A stretch of DNA of 64,000 nucleotides from Lentzea alba (GCF_011067745.1 NZ_JAAMPJ010000008.1:186001-250000); one strand, 5' to 3'; positions 34,288 through 42,312 are shown, numbered from the stretch's first letter. The notes: generated from the sequence alone by a model not told the origin. Made by a program: numbers and translations.

Positions 34288-35001
34288 ATGAGGCTCTACG
34301 ACATCTCGCTGCGTCGCACCGGTCTGTCCATCACCGACAGGCTGGTCGCGGCGCGGCGTCTCGACGCGCTCGGCGTCGCGTTCGTCGACGGAGGCCGGCC
34401 CGGCCGGTGGTTCTACGCGAGGGCCGCGATCGAGCTCCGGCTGCGGGCCGCCACCCTCGTCGCTTCCGGCGGTGCGCGGGACCTCACCGCGTTGCTCGCC
34501 GCGGAAACCCCCGTGGTGACGATGGTTGTTCAGGAGCACGGCTTCTCGGTCCTCCGCGAAGCCGTACGTCAACTCGTGCGCGCCGAACGACGAGTGATCG
34601 TCGAGGCGCGGGACTTCTTCGACGGCTGGCTGATCGACCCCGAACACGCTTTGGAGGTCGTGCTGACAGCCGCGGAGGCAGGGGCGGAAACCGTGTTGCT
34701 GCACGACACCGCGGGTGCGTTGTGGCCCGACCAGATCGGCGAGATCGTCGAGACGGTCGCGGAAACCGGTGTGCCCCTTGGTTTCGGTTGTCCCGACGGC
34801 GGCGGATCGGCGGCGAAGCAGCTGTTCGCGGCCGATGCGGGGGCTGGGCTCGTCCAGGGGTCCTACGCCGTCGTTCGAGGTGGCCTCGATCGGGCCGTCT
34901 CACCATCGGTTCATTCGGCAGAAACAGGTATCGCTCCCGTGCCCTGTCCGAGATTGGAGCAGACCGTGTCCGCACAGAAGGCGATTGGAGGTGTCCGATG
35001 A
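34288..35001 (+). CDS. Isopropylmalate/citramalate synthase-like protein lacking metal residues
   Basis: The 237-residue protein resembles the TIM-barrel domain of the HMGL/DRE-TIM family. LYDISLRRTG (3-12) corresponds to LYDTTLRDG, FFDGW.IDPEHALEVV (110-125) to FFDGYKANPEYALEVL, and LLHDTAGALWP (137-147) to the following barrel strand. The metal-binding Asp of RDG is replaced by Arg10, and the HxHND motif is replaced by FGCPDGG (165-171). The regulatory C-terminal domain of citramalate synthases is absent. It is therefore likely a pseudoenzyme or repurposed lyase/chaperone. It is translationally coupled to the KS gene (ATGA overlap), which implies a role at the PKS. Confidence 0.72.
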   Translation: MRLYDISLRRTGLSITDRLVAARRLDALGVAFVDGGRPGRWFYARAAIELRLRAATLVASGGARDLTALLAAETPVVTMVVQEHGFSVLREAVRQLVRAERRVIVEARDFFDGWLIDPEHALEVVLTAAEAGAETVLLHDTAGALWPDQIGEIVETVAETGVPLGFGCPDGGGSAAKQLFAADAGAGLVQGSYAVVRGGLDRAVSPSVHSAETGIAPVPCPRLEQTVSAQKAIGGVR

Positions 35002-36266
35002 GTCGTCGCGCCGTCATCACCGGGGTGGGCGTGGTCGCACCTGGTGGCATCGGAACGAAGGCGTATTGGAAACTGCTGTCCGAAGGGCGTACGGCGACTC
35101 GCATCATCACGCACTTCGACGCGTCTCCGTACCGCTCGCGCATGGCGGGTGAAGCGGACTTCGACCCAGTCCGCGAAGGCCTTACGCCGCAGGAGATCCG
35201 CAGGCTCGACCGGGCCGCGCAGTTCGCGGTCGTCGCGGGCCGGGAGGCGATGTCCGACTCCGGCATCGAGTTCGACCAGCTCGACCCGGGCCGCATCGGT
35301 GTCTCGCTCGGCACCGCGGTCGGGTGCACGACCTCGTTGGAACGCGAGTTCATCGTCGGTTCCGACCGGGGCAAGTACTGGGAGGTCGATCAGTCCTACG
35401 CCGTCCCGCACCTCTACGACTACTTCACGCCGTCCTCGATGGCGACGGAGCTGGCGTGGACCGTGGGCGCCGAAGGTCCGGTCTCGGTGGTCTCGACCGG
35501 CTGCACCTCGGGGTTGGACTCGGTGGGTTACGCCGCCGAGCTGATCATGGAGGGCTCCGCGGACGTCGTCGTGACCGGCGGCACCGAGGCCCCGCTCTCC
35601 CCGATCACCGTGGTGTGCTTCGACGTCATCCGCGCGTCCAGCACCCGCAACGACGACCCCACCACCGCGTGCCGGCCGTTCGACAAGACCCGCGACGGCC
35701 TGGTGCTGGGCGAGGGTTGCGCGATCATCGTGCTCGAGGAGCTGGAGCACGCCCGTGCTCGCGGTGCGCACATCTACGGTGAAGTCGCCGGCTTCGCCTC
35801 GCGGTGCAACGCCTACCACATGACGGGCCTGCACCCAGAGGGCATCGAGATGTCCGACGCCATCAACATCGCGCTGAAGCAGGCGCGGGCGGACGCCACG
35901 GACGTCGGTTACATCAACGCGCACGGGTCGGGCACCAAGCAGAACGACCTGCACGAGACGGCGGCGTTCAAGCGTTCGTTGGGCGCGCACGCGTACAAGA
36001 CGCCGGTGTCGGGCTTCAAGTCGATGATCGGGCACTCGCTCGGCGCGATCGGTTCGCTGGAGATCGTCGGCTCGCTGCTGGCGTTCGAGGAGGACCTCAT
36101 CCCGCCGACGGCGAACCTGCACGAGCCGGACCCCGAGTGCGACCTCGACTACACGCCGCTGGTCGCGCGGGAGAAGAAGGTCGACACGGTCCTGACCGTG
36201 GGCAGTGGTTTCGGTGGATTCCAGAGCGCGATGGTGCTCAAGAAGGTGGAAGGGGCAGGCCGGTGA
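34998..36266 (+). CDS. Type II PKS ketosynthase alpha (KS-alpha)
   Basis: The 422-residue ketosynthase has the catalytic Cys169 in STGCTSGLDS and the two catalytic His regions NAHGSGT and IGHSLGAIGS. These extend malonyl-ACP by decarboxylative condensation, forming the heterodimer with the CLF encoded next. The start ATG overlaps the previous stop, and its own stop overlaps the CLF's GTG (GTGA), the classical coupling for equimolar KS and CLF. Confidence 0.97.
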   Translation: MSRRAVITGVGVVAPGGIGTKAYWKLLSEGRTATRIITHFDASPYRSRMAGEADFDPVREGLTPQEIRRLDRAAQFAVVAGREAMSDSGIEFDQLDPGRIGVSLGTAVGCTTSLEREFIVGSDRGKYWEVDQSYAVPHLYDYFTPSSMATELAWTVGAEGPVSVVSTGCTSGLDSVGYAAELIMEGSADVVVTGGTEAPLSPITVVCFDVIRASSTRNDDPTTACRPFDKTRDGLVLGEGCAIIVLEELEHARARGAHIYGEVAGFASRCNAYHMTGLHPEGIEMSDAINIALKQARADATDVGYINAHGSGTKQNDLHETAAFKRSLGAHAYKTPVSGFKSMIGHSLGAIGSLEIVGSLLAFEEDLIPPTANLHEPDPECDLDYTPLVAREKKVDTVLTVGSGFGGFQSAMVLKKVEGAGR

Positions 36267-37477
36267 CTCGGGCGGTGGTGACGGGAATCGGCATCGCGTC
36301 GCCGAACGGGCTGGGGCCGACCGCGTACTGGCGGGCGACCCTGCACGGGGAGGCGGCGATCAAGCCGATCACCCGGTTCGACAGTGCCAACTACTGGGCG
36401 AAGATCGCCGGTGAGGTGCCGGGCTTCGAGGCAGGCCGGCACCTGCAGGGCCGGCTGCTGCCGCAGACGGACCACATGACGCGGTTGACCCTGGTGGGCA
36501 CGGACTGGGCGTTGCGCGGCGCGGGTGTGCAGCCCAACGACATCCCGGACACCGACATCGCGGTGATCACCGCGGCGACGGCGGGCGGGTACGAGTTCGG
36601 TCAGCGGGAGCTGCAGAAGCTGTGGCACCAGGGCCCTGAGTACGTCTCGGCGTACCAGTCGTTCGCGTGGTTCTACGCGGTCAACACGGGCCAGATCTCC
36701 ATCCGTCACGGCACACGCGGTCCTGGCGCGGTGGTGGTGTCCGAGCAGGCCGGTGGCATCGACTCCATCGGGCACGCCCGTCGTCAGCTGCGCAAGGGCG
36801 TGCAGCTGGCGCTGACGGGTGGCATGGACTCCTCGCTGTGCCCGTGGGCGTGGGTGGCGCACCAGGCGTCGGGTTGCCTGTCCCGCAACAACAACCCTCG
36901 CCGTGCGTACCTGCCGTTCGACCGCGACGCGTCCGGGTACGTGGCGGGCGAGGGCGGCGCGATCATGGTGCTGGAGACGCCGGAGTCGGCGGCCGAACGT
37001 CCGGGCACCCGGATCTACGGCGAGATCGTCGGGTACGCCTCGACGTTCGACTCGCGGATGCCCTCGCGGGAGCCGGGGCTGAAGCGTGCGGCCGAACTGG
37101 CGTTGCGCGACGCCGGCATGGACGCCTCGGAGATCGACGTGGTGTTCGCCGACGCGGCGGGCATTCCCGAGCTCGACAAGGCAGAGGCCGAGGCGATCAA
37201 GGGCATCTTCGGGCCGTTCGGCGTGCCGGTGACGGCCCCGAAGACCATGACCGGACGGCTGTTCGCCGGTGGCGGGTCCCTGGACGTGGCGTCGGCGATC
37301 CTCTCCATCTACTGGAGCGCGATCCCGCCGACCGTCAACGTCGAGAACCCGGTGCCGGAGTACGAGATCGACCTCGTGATGAACGAGGCGCGGCACGGCA
37401 AGGTCAAGGCCGCTCTGGTGCTCGGGCGCGGCAAGGGCGGGTTCAACTCCGCGATGGTGGTTCGCGAGTACAGGTGA
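36263..37477 (+). CDS. Type II PKS chain length factor (KS-beta)
   Basis: The 404-residue KS homologue has Gln162 in SEQAGGIDS at the position of the catalytic Cys, the hallmark of chain length factors that decarboxylate malonyl-ACP and set polyketide length. It lacks the second catalytic His motif (FADAAGIPEL in place of NAHGSGT). The GTG start overlaps the KS-alpha stop by three bases. Chain length cannot be assigned by eye; it needs phylogenetic placement. Confidence 0.96.
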   Translation: MTRAVVTGIGIASPNGLGPTAYWRATLHGEAAIKPITRFDSANYWAKIAGEVPGFEAGRHLQGRLLPQTDHMTRLTLVGTDWALRGAGVQPNDIPDTDIAVITAATAGGYEFGQRELQKLWHQGPEYVSAYQSFAWFYAVNTGQISIRHGTRGPGAVVVSEQAGGIDSIGHARRQLRKGVQLALTGGMDSSLCPWAWVAHQASGCLSRNNNPRRAYLPFDRDASGYVAGEGGAIMVLETPESAAERPGTRIYGEIVGYASTFDSRMPSREPGLKRAAELALRDAGMDASEIDVVFADAAGIPELDKAEAEAIKGIFGPFGVPVTAPKTMTGRLFAGGGSLDVASAILSIYWSAIPPTVNVENPVPEYEIDLVMNEARHGKVKAALVLGRGKGGFNSAMVVREYR

Positions 37478-37485
37478 TGTCATGC

Positions 37486-37522
37486 CTCAAGGCCGTGAAG
37501 GTGTTCCCTTCACGGCCTTGAG
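37486..37522. promoter_or_regulatory. 16-bp perfect hairpin between CLF and acyltransferase genes
   Basis: Arms CTCAAGGCCGTGAAGG and CCTTCACGGCCTTGAG with a 5-base loop lie 8 bases after the CLF stop and 19 bases before the next start. There is no T-run, so it may attenuate or stabilise the KS-CLF mRNA rather than end transcription. Confidence 0.6.
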
Positions 37523-37541
37523 CCGTTTCTGGAGGCGTGTT

Positions 37542-38459
37542 GTGGACGTAGCACTGATGTTTCCGGGCCAGGGCTCGCAGTACCCGCGGATGGCGGCGTC
37601 GCTGTACGGCACGGACGCCGTGTTCACCTCGGTGATCGACGAGGTGTTCGAGCTGTTCGGTGAAGTCGGTTCGGTCGCTTGTGAGGACTGGCTGTCCGGG
37701 GCTGATGTCGATCACGTGTCCCGCGCGCAGCCGTTGCTGTTCGCGGTCGACTACGCGTTGGGGCGCATGGTTTTGTCGTGGGGAGTGAAGCCCGTCGCGT
37801 TGATCGGGCACTCCGCGGGTGAGGTCGTCGCGGCGACGCTGGCGGGCGTTTTCTCGTTGGAGGAAGCGGTGTCGCTGGTGCGGGACCGGGTCGTGTCGGC
37901 CGTGTCGATCCCGTCCGGCGGGATGCTGGCGGTGGCGGCTTCCGAGGCCGAGCTGCTGCCCTATCTGGCTGGCGACGTGGCGATCGCGGCGGTGAACTCC
38001 GCGCGGCAGACGATGCTGGCGGGGTCGGACGAGCCGTTGGCTCAGGTCCGGGCGCGGTTGGAGGCGGACGAGTTCATCGTGGTGACCGTGCCGGCCACCA
38101 CGCCGTTCCACAGCCCGGCGATGCAGCCCGCCGTGGATTCGGCGCTGGCGGCGTGGAACGTCTCGCCGCGCGCTCCGCGGATGCCGGTGTACTCGGGGTA
38201 CACGGGCACGTTGATGACTCCGGAGGACGCGCTGTCCGCGCGGTTCTGGACTCGTCAGCTGACCGACGCCGTCTACTTCGGACCGGCGTTGAACGACCTG
38301 CTGGCGATGTACGACGTGCTGCTGGTCGAGGCCGGCCCCGGTCAGACCTTGACGTCCTTCGCGCGTCGCACGAAGGCGGTGCGGCACGGGGCTTCTCAGG
38401 TGTTGCCGTTGCTGGACGCCACGGATTCCGTTGAGGCTGCTCGCGCTCGGTTGGTCTAG
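37542..38459 (+). CDS. Malonyl-CoA:ACP acyltransferase (MAT/FabD-like)
   Basis: The 305-residue acyltransferase has MFPGQGSQ at the N-terminus, the nucleophile in GHSAGE (Ser91), an Arg (RDR, about 114-116) that usually binds the malonyl carboxylate, and the catalytic His in FHSP (His190). I chose the GTG at 37542, which is spaced 6 bases from GGAGG. Type II clusters often borrow FabD from primary metabolism; a dedicated acyltransferase together with a KASIII-like protein (23761) recalls DpsC/DpsD and points to an unusual starter unit. Confidence 0.9.
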   Translation: MDVALMFPGQGSQYPRMAASLYGTDAVFTSVIDEVFELFGEVGSVACEDWLSGADVDHVSRAQPLLFAVDYALGRMVLSWGVKPVALIGHSAGEVVAATLAGVFSLEEAVSLVRDRVVSAVSIPSGGMLAVAASEAELLPYLAGDVAIAAVNSARQTMLAGSDEPLAQVRARLEADEFIVVTVPATTPFHSPAMQPAVDSALAAWNVSPRAPRMPVYSGYTGTLMTPEDALSARFWTRQLTDAVYFGPALNDLLAMYDVLLVEAGPGQTLTSFARRTKAVRHGASQVLPLLDATDSVEAARARLV

Positions 38460-38467
38460 AACGTATA

Positions 38468-38500
38468 AAAGGGCCGCCCTCGGCTGGAGGGCGGCCCTTT
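38468..38500. terminator. Hairpin terminator after the KS-CLF-AT operon
   Basis: Perfect 14-base arms (AAAGGGCCGCCCTC and its complement ending in CCCTTT) lie 8 bases after the acyltransferase stop codon, between converging transcription units. Confidence 0.88.
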
Positions 38501-38509
38501 GGCGGGCAT

Positions 38510-38569
38510 CTAGTCGATGCCGCGGACGATGTGGTCTTCGTTCTCGGGTGGTGTTTCGTTGTTTTCCAT
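38510..38569 (-). CDS. Possible 19-residue peptide (MENNETPPENEDHIVRGID)
   Basis: A short ATG-to-TAG frame 42 bases downstream of the cyclase gene, on the same strand, encodes a very acidic peptide rich in Glu, Asn and Pro that ends HIVRGID. Codon use at third positions is mixed and the ribosome-binding site is weak, so coding is uncertain. Peptides of this size are easily missed. It deserves comparison among related clusters. Confidence 0.3.
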   Translation of the reverse strand: MENNETPPENEDHIVRGID

Positions 38570-38611
38570 GCTTTTCAAGGTAAGTACGGTGATTCAGCTC
38601 TCACTTGAGAG

Positions 38612-39388
38612 CTAGTCGTCGAGAAGCGCGACGGCCCTGGTCCAGCCCGCGCCGGCGCCCTTGATCTTGACCGGGAACGCGACGACGGTGAACCCGAAGT
38701 CCGGCAACGCCTCCAGGTTCGCGAGCCGTTCGATCTGGCAGTACTCGCGGTCGCGGCCGGCGAAGTGCGCGGGCCACAGCACGCTCTCGTCCTTGGTCGT
38801 CAGGTAGCGCTTGACGATGTCCGGGAACGGCGCGTCGAGGCTGAACGCGTCGGTGCCGATCACCTTGACTCCCAGGTCCAGCAGGAAGTTCGTGGCGGGG
38901 CCGTCGAGTCCGGTGTAGTCGGTGAAGTAGGTCTGGGTGCCCGCGTGCTCGGCGGCGCCGGTGTCGAGGATGACGACGTCCATCGGCTTCGGCGTGTAAC
39001 CGATGCGGGCGAACTCCTTTTCGAGGACTTCGGGCCCGATGACGCCGGTGCCGTGACCGCGGACGTCGAGCTTCACGCCGGGGTTGTGGAACCACTCCAA
39101 CGGCATCTCGTCGATGTGGCGCGGGATTCCGTTGCCGTACGTGGTTTTCGAGCCGTAGTGACTCGGGGCGTCCACGTGCGTGCCGGTGTGGGAGGTCAGG
39201 CTGATCCGGTCCAGCGTCAGGAACTCGGAGTCCCGCAGCACGGACACGTCGAACTCGATGCCCAGCCGTGCCTTGAGCTGCTCGGCCATGTGTTCGGCAC
39301 CCTGGGCGGCCGTGAGCACCTCGTGCGTCACCGGGTCCGCTTCGTACGCGGCTGCGTCAATGTGGGAAGACAGATCGATGATGCGCAT
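38612..39388 (-). CDS. Cyclase-family protein (kynurenine formamidase-like fold)
   Basis: The 258-residue protein has the family metal motif HTGTHVDAPSHYG (about residues 67-79), followed by DVVILDTGAAEHAG. Metal-dependent cyclase-family proteins in type II PKS clusters close the later rings or hydrolyse intermediates. It is transcribed against the KS operon and divergently from the ABM monooxygenase; the 97-base divergent gap holds a CTTGAG/CTCAAG inverted repeat. Confidence 0.88.
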   Translation of the reverse strand: MRIIDLSSHIDAAAYEADPVTHEVLTAAQGAEHMAEQLKARLGIEFDVSVLRDSEFLTLDRISLTSHTGTHVDAPSHYGSKTTYGNGIPRHIDEMPLEWFHNPGVKLDVRGHGTGVIGPEVLEKEFARIGYTPKPMDVVILDTGAAEHAGTQTYFTDYTGLDGPATNFLLDLGVKVIGTDAFSLDAPFPDIVKRYLTTKDESVLWPAHFAGRDREYCQIERLANLEALPDFGFTVVAFPVKIKGAGAGWTRAVALLDD

Positions 39389-39410
39389 GGACCGAGAGTG
39401 GCGGGCGTTC

Positions 39411-39427
39411 CTTGAGCACGTCTCAAG
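39411..39427. promoter_or_regulatory. CTTGAG-CACGT-CTCAAG inverted repeat, candidate operator
   Basis: This 17-base palindrome lies 23 bases from the cyclase start and 59 bases from the monooxygenase start. It has the same half-sites, in the same orientation, as the inverted repeat at 17722, with 11 instead of 21 bases between half-sites (one versus two helical turns). Confidence 0.55.
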
Positions 39428-39485
39428 ACGCGGTGTGCATGGTTTTGGTGCAGCTGACACCGTTTCCTGTAGGGGAGTGCCTGGC

Positions 39486-39776
39486 ATGATCACCTTCGTC
39501 AACCGCTTCACGCTCACCGGTGACCCCGAGGAGTTCGAGAAGGCCTTCGACGAGACGGCGGCGTTCCTGCGGGAACAGCCGGGCCTGATCAAGTACACGC
39601 TGTCGCGACAGCTGGACGACCCGGCTTCGTACGTCAACATCGCGTTGTGGGAGAGCGCCGACGCGCTGCGCGCCGCTCTGGCGCACCCGGACTTCGGCAA
39701 CCACGCCAAGGCGATGCGCGGTCTGGCCGAGTCGTCGGGCGCGATCTTCGCCCCGCGCCTCTCGTTCGAAGCCTGA
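39486..39776 (+). CDS. ABM-superfamily monooxygenase (antibiotic biosynthesis monooxygenase)
   Basis: The 96-residue ferredoxin-like dimeric fold has the typical pattern ITFVNRFTL, FLREQPGLIKYTLSRQ, YVNIALWESADALRAALAHP. Cofactor-free ABM enzymes such as ActVA-Orf6 and TcmH oxidise anthrone-type intermediates to quinones with O2. The ATG follows TAGGGGAG. Its stop overlaps the CoA-transferase start by one base. Confidence 0.9.
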   Translation: MITFVNRFTLTGDPEEFEKAFDETAAFLREQPGLIKYTLSRQLDDPASYVNIALWESADALRAALAHPDFGNHAKAMRGLAESSGAIFAPRLSFEA

Positions 39777-40765
39777 TGGCTCCTCTGGAAGGTCTGAAGG
39801 TCGTCGAGTTCGGCGGCATCGGGCCCGGTCCGCACGGTGCCATGCTGCTCGCGGACCTCGGCGCGGAGGTCGTGCGCGTCGAGCGTCCGTCCGGCGGGCT
39901 GTCCGTGGTGCCGGACGCCTCCCGCGACTTCCTGTTGCGCGGCAGGCGTTCGGTGTCCGCGGACCTGAAGTCGGCGGAGGGCCGCGCCTCGGTGCTGTCG
40001 CTGATCGCCGCAGCCGACGTGGTGATCGAGGGCTTCCGGCCCGGCGTGCTGGAGCGGCTGGGGCTGGGGCCTTCCGACTGTCTCGCGGTCAATCCCGGAC
40101 TGGTCTACGCGCGGATGACCGGCTGGGGCCAGTCCGGGCCGCTGGCTGATCGGGCCGGCCACGACATCAACTACCTGTCGGTGACCGGGGTGCTGCACGC
40201 GATCGGCAAGCCGCCGCTGAACCTGGTCGGCGACTTCGGCGGCGGGTCCCTGTACCTCGTGCTGGGCGTGCTGGCGGCGTTGTGGGAACGCCAGCGCACC
40301 GGCCTCGGTCAGGTCGTGGACGCGGCGATCGTCGACGGGGTGGCGTCGCTGGCGCAGATGATCTGGTCGATGAAGGCGCAGTCGGTGTGGGAGGACGCGC
40401 CGGACGCCAACCTGCTCGACGGCGGATGCCCGTTCTACTCGATCTACGAGTGTGCGGACGGCCGTTCGGTCGCCGTGGGGTCTTTGGAACCGCAGTTCTA
40501 CGCGTTGTTGTTGTCCGGATTGGAGTTGTCCGCGGACGATCTTCCGGCTCAGCTGGACCGTGACGGGTGGCCGTTGCTGCGCAAGACGTTCGCCGAGGTG
40601 TTCCGCACGCGCACCCGCGACGAGTGGGCGGAGGTGTTCGCTGCTTCCGACGCCTGCGTGACACCGGTGCTGACCTTGGAGGAAGCGGCCGCGCACCCGC
40701 ATCTGGTGGCACGCGGCGTGTTCACTTCGGACGGTGCCGCTGCCCCGGCACCGCGCTTTCTCTAG
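39776..40765 (+). CDS. Family III CoA-transferase (CaiB/BaiF-like)
   Basis: The 329-residue protein has LEGLKVVEFGGIGPGPHGAM, the RVERP segment, LLRGRRSVSADLKSAEG and GHDINYLSVTGVLHAIG with the catalytic Asp aligned near residue 124. The length matches alpha-methylacyl-CoA racemases more than formyl-CoA transferases. Such enzymes epimerise or transfer CoA on branched acyl-CoAs. In this cluster it could prepare a branched starter acyl-CoA for the KASIII/AT pair. It is coupled to the ABM gene. Confidence 0.88.
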   Translation: MAPLEGLKVVEFGGIGPGPHGAMLLADLGAEVVRVERPSGGLSVVPDASRDFLLRGRRSVSADLKSAEGRASVLSLIAAADVVIEGFRPGVLERLGLGPSDCLAVNPGLVYARMTGWGQSGPLADRAGHDINYLSVTGVLHAIGKPPLNLVGDFGGGSLYLVLGVLAALWERQRTGLGQVVDAAIVDGVASLAQMIWSMKAQSVWEDAPDANLLDGGCPFYSIYECADGRSVAVGSLEPQFYALLLSGLELSADDLPAQLDRDGWPLLRKTFAEVFRTRTRDEWAEVFAASDACVTPVLTLEEAAAHPHLVARGVFTSDGAAAPAPRFL

Positions 40766-40822
40766 CTTGGCCGCCGGGGTGTGCCCTCGCCGGATGTCGT
40801 TCGCAGGACTAAGTTCTTTGTC

Positions 40823-41752
40823 GTGGAACTGCGCATCTTCACCGAGCCCCAGCAGGGGGCGAGCTACGACGACCTGCTCCGCGTGGCCAGGACGGCCGAG
40901 GACGCCGGGTACGGCGCCTTCTTCCGCTCCGACCACTACCTCAAGATGGGACCGGTCGACGGTCTGCCCGGCCCGACGGACCCGTGGATCACCTTCGCCG
41001 GCCTGGCCCGCGACACGACCACGATCCGCCTGGGCACGCTGATGACGGCGGCGACGTTCCGCTACCCCGGCCCGCTCGCCATCAGCGTCGCCCAGGTCGA
41101 CCAGATGTCCGGCGGCCGGGTGGAGTTCGGCATCGGCGCGGGCTGGTACGAGGGCGAGCACACCGCGTACGGCATCCCGTTCCCGTCGCTGGGTGAGCGC
41201 TTCGAGCGCTACGAGGAGCAGCTCGCGGTCATCACCGGCCTGTGGGAGACCCCGCTCGGCGGCACCTTCTCGTTCGAGGGCAAGCACTACACGCTGACCG
41301 ACTCGCCCGCACTGCCCAAGCCGGCGCAAGAGCGCGTCCCGGTGCTGATCGGTGGCATGGGTGCTCGCCGGACGCCGGCGCTGGCCGCGTCCTACGCCAC
41401 CGAGTTCAACCTGCCGTTCGCCGGCGTCGACGCCGCCGTCGAGCAGTTCGCCCGGGTCGACGCCGCCTGCGAGGAGATCGGCCGCGACCCTCGCGAGATC
41501 ATCCGCTCGGTCGCGCTCGTCGCCTGCGTCGGCCGCACCGACGCCGACGTCGCCCGCCGCGCGGCCGCGATCGGCCGTGAGGTCGACGAGCTCAAGCAGA
41601 ACGGCCTAGCCGGCACTGCTGCCGAGGTCGTCGACCGCATCGGCACCTGGCGTGAGGCGACCGGTGTCCAGCGCGTGTACCTGCAGACGCTGGACCTGGC
41701 CGACCTCGACCACATCACCGAGATCGCCGCGGACGTCGCGCCCCAGCTCTAA
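40823..41752 (+). CDS. LLM-class F420-dependent oxidoreductase
   Basis: The 309-residue TIM-barrel protein of the luciferase-like monooxygenase family has FRSDHYLKM, RLGTLMTAATFRYPGPLAIS and the signature EFGIGAGWYEGEHTAYGIPF. Most actinobacterial members use coenzyme F420, and a few use FMN. It may reduce or oxidise a polyketide intermediate. The GTG at 40823 is preferred; an earlier GTG at 40781 would add 14 residues. It is the last gene before the repeat-rich boundary with core genes. Confidence 0.85.
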   Translation: MELRIFTEPQQGASYDDLLRVARTAEDAGYGAFFRSDHYLKMGPVDGLPGPTDPWITFAGLARDTTTIRLGTLMTAATFRYPGPLAISVAQVDQMSGGRVEFGIGAGWYEGEHTAYGIPFPSLGERFERYEEQLAVITGLWETPLGGTFSFEGKHYTLTDSPALPKPAQERVPVLIGGMGARRTPALAASYATEFNLPFAGVDAAVEQFARVDAACEEIGRDPREIIRSVALVACVGRTDADVARRAAAIGREVDELKQNGLAGTAAEVVDRIGTWREATGVQRVYLQTLDLADLDHITEIAADVAPQL

Positions 41753-41753
41753 T

Positions 41754-41810
41754 ACATCGGATTCTGGATATCGGGTATCGGATATCAGATGCTGGATATT
41801 GGATATCAGG
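41754..41810. repeat. A+T-rich cluster of GGATATC repeats at the cluster/core boundary
   Basis: About five overlapping or near-contiguous copies of GGATATC, GGTATCGGATATC and GGATATTGGATATC fill the gap after the LLM gene stop and run into the 3' end of the next gene. Composition is far more A+T-rich than the surroundings. Related elements occur at 41867, 44639, 49298, 54362, 58895, 59201, 59767 and 61987. Confidence 0.8.
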
Positions 41811-42312
41811 CGAGCGCTTTGCGCACCTCGGCCGGCATCGGCATGACGTACTTCGCGAAGCGCCGCCGATATCCGATATATCGCAGCTGCAACGCGGGAT
41901 CGTCGAGGAAGCGCTTTTCCAGCCCGTCCTCCCCGAACACCAGCTGCAACCCGCGCCCGAGCATGGACGGCGAGTCGAGGTCGAAGCGGTCGCGCAACAC
42001 GTCGGCGGCCGCGTGGTCGCCGAACTCCAGCGCGGCCCGCCGCACGGACTCGACCGGCACCGTCAGGTACGGCTCGTCCGCGCGAACGCCGTCGCGATAG
42101 GCGATGTCCAATGCGCTGAGCGCCTTTTGGTGAGCTCCACCGTCGAGCCCGAGGTAGTACTGCTCCCAGTCGCCGACGCTGATCTCGCCACTCCAAGTGC
42201 GCACGGGTGCGGTGACTTTCTTTGGCGCCGCCGCCGCACCCGAGAACGTTCCTGATGACGCGAGCGCCGTGACACCGGCAGCCGTGAACAACTGGCGTCG
42301 AGAAAGTCTCAC
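41806..42312 (-). CDS. Tat-exported protein of unknown function
   Basis: The 168-residue protein has a twin-arginine signal (LSRRQLFTAAGVTALAS, residues 3-19) with probable cleavage near the AAAAP at about residue 30. The mature part has no domain I recognise; it is about 135 residues long and rich in Arg, Leu and Asp. The GTG at 42312 follows GGAGGG. Positions 41867-41883 of the coding strand are a full copy of the A+T-rich palindrome, read in frame as part of LRYIGYRRR. It sits between the biosynthetic cluster and lipB and could belong to either. Confidence 0.8.
   Translation of the reverse strand: MRLSRRQLFTAAGVTALASSGTFSGAAAAPKKVTAPVRTWSGEISVGDWEQYYLGLDGGAHQKALSALDIAYRDGVRADEPYLTVPVESVRRAALEFGDHAAADVLRDRFDLDSPSMLGRGLQLVFGEDGLEKRFLDDPALQLRYIGYRRRFAKYVMPMPAEVRKALA
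41867..41883. repeat. GATATC-CGATATATC element inside a coding sequence
   Basis: CGATATCCGATATATCG lies in frame within the Tat-exported protein gene, near its 3' end. It is identical over 15 bases to the copies at 44639 and 58895. Confidence 0.8.

Noticed and set aside
34204..35001. Reading the isopropylmalate synthase-like ORF as a frameshifted remnant of a longer enzyme
   Set aside because: Start and stop are both tightly coupled to neighbours and the family blocks appear in order, so it looks intact though catalytically altered.
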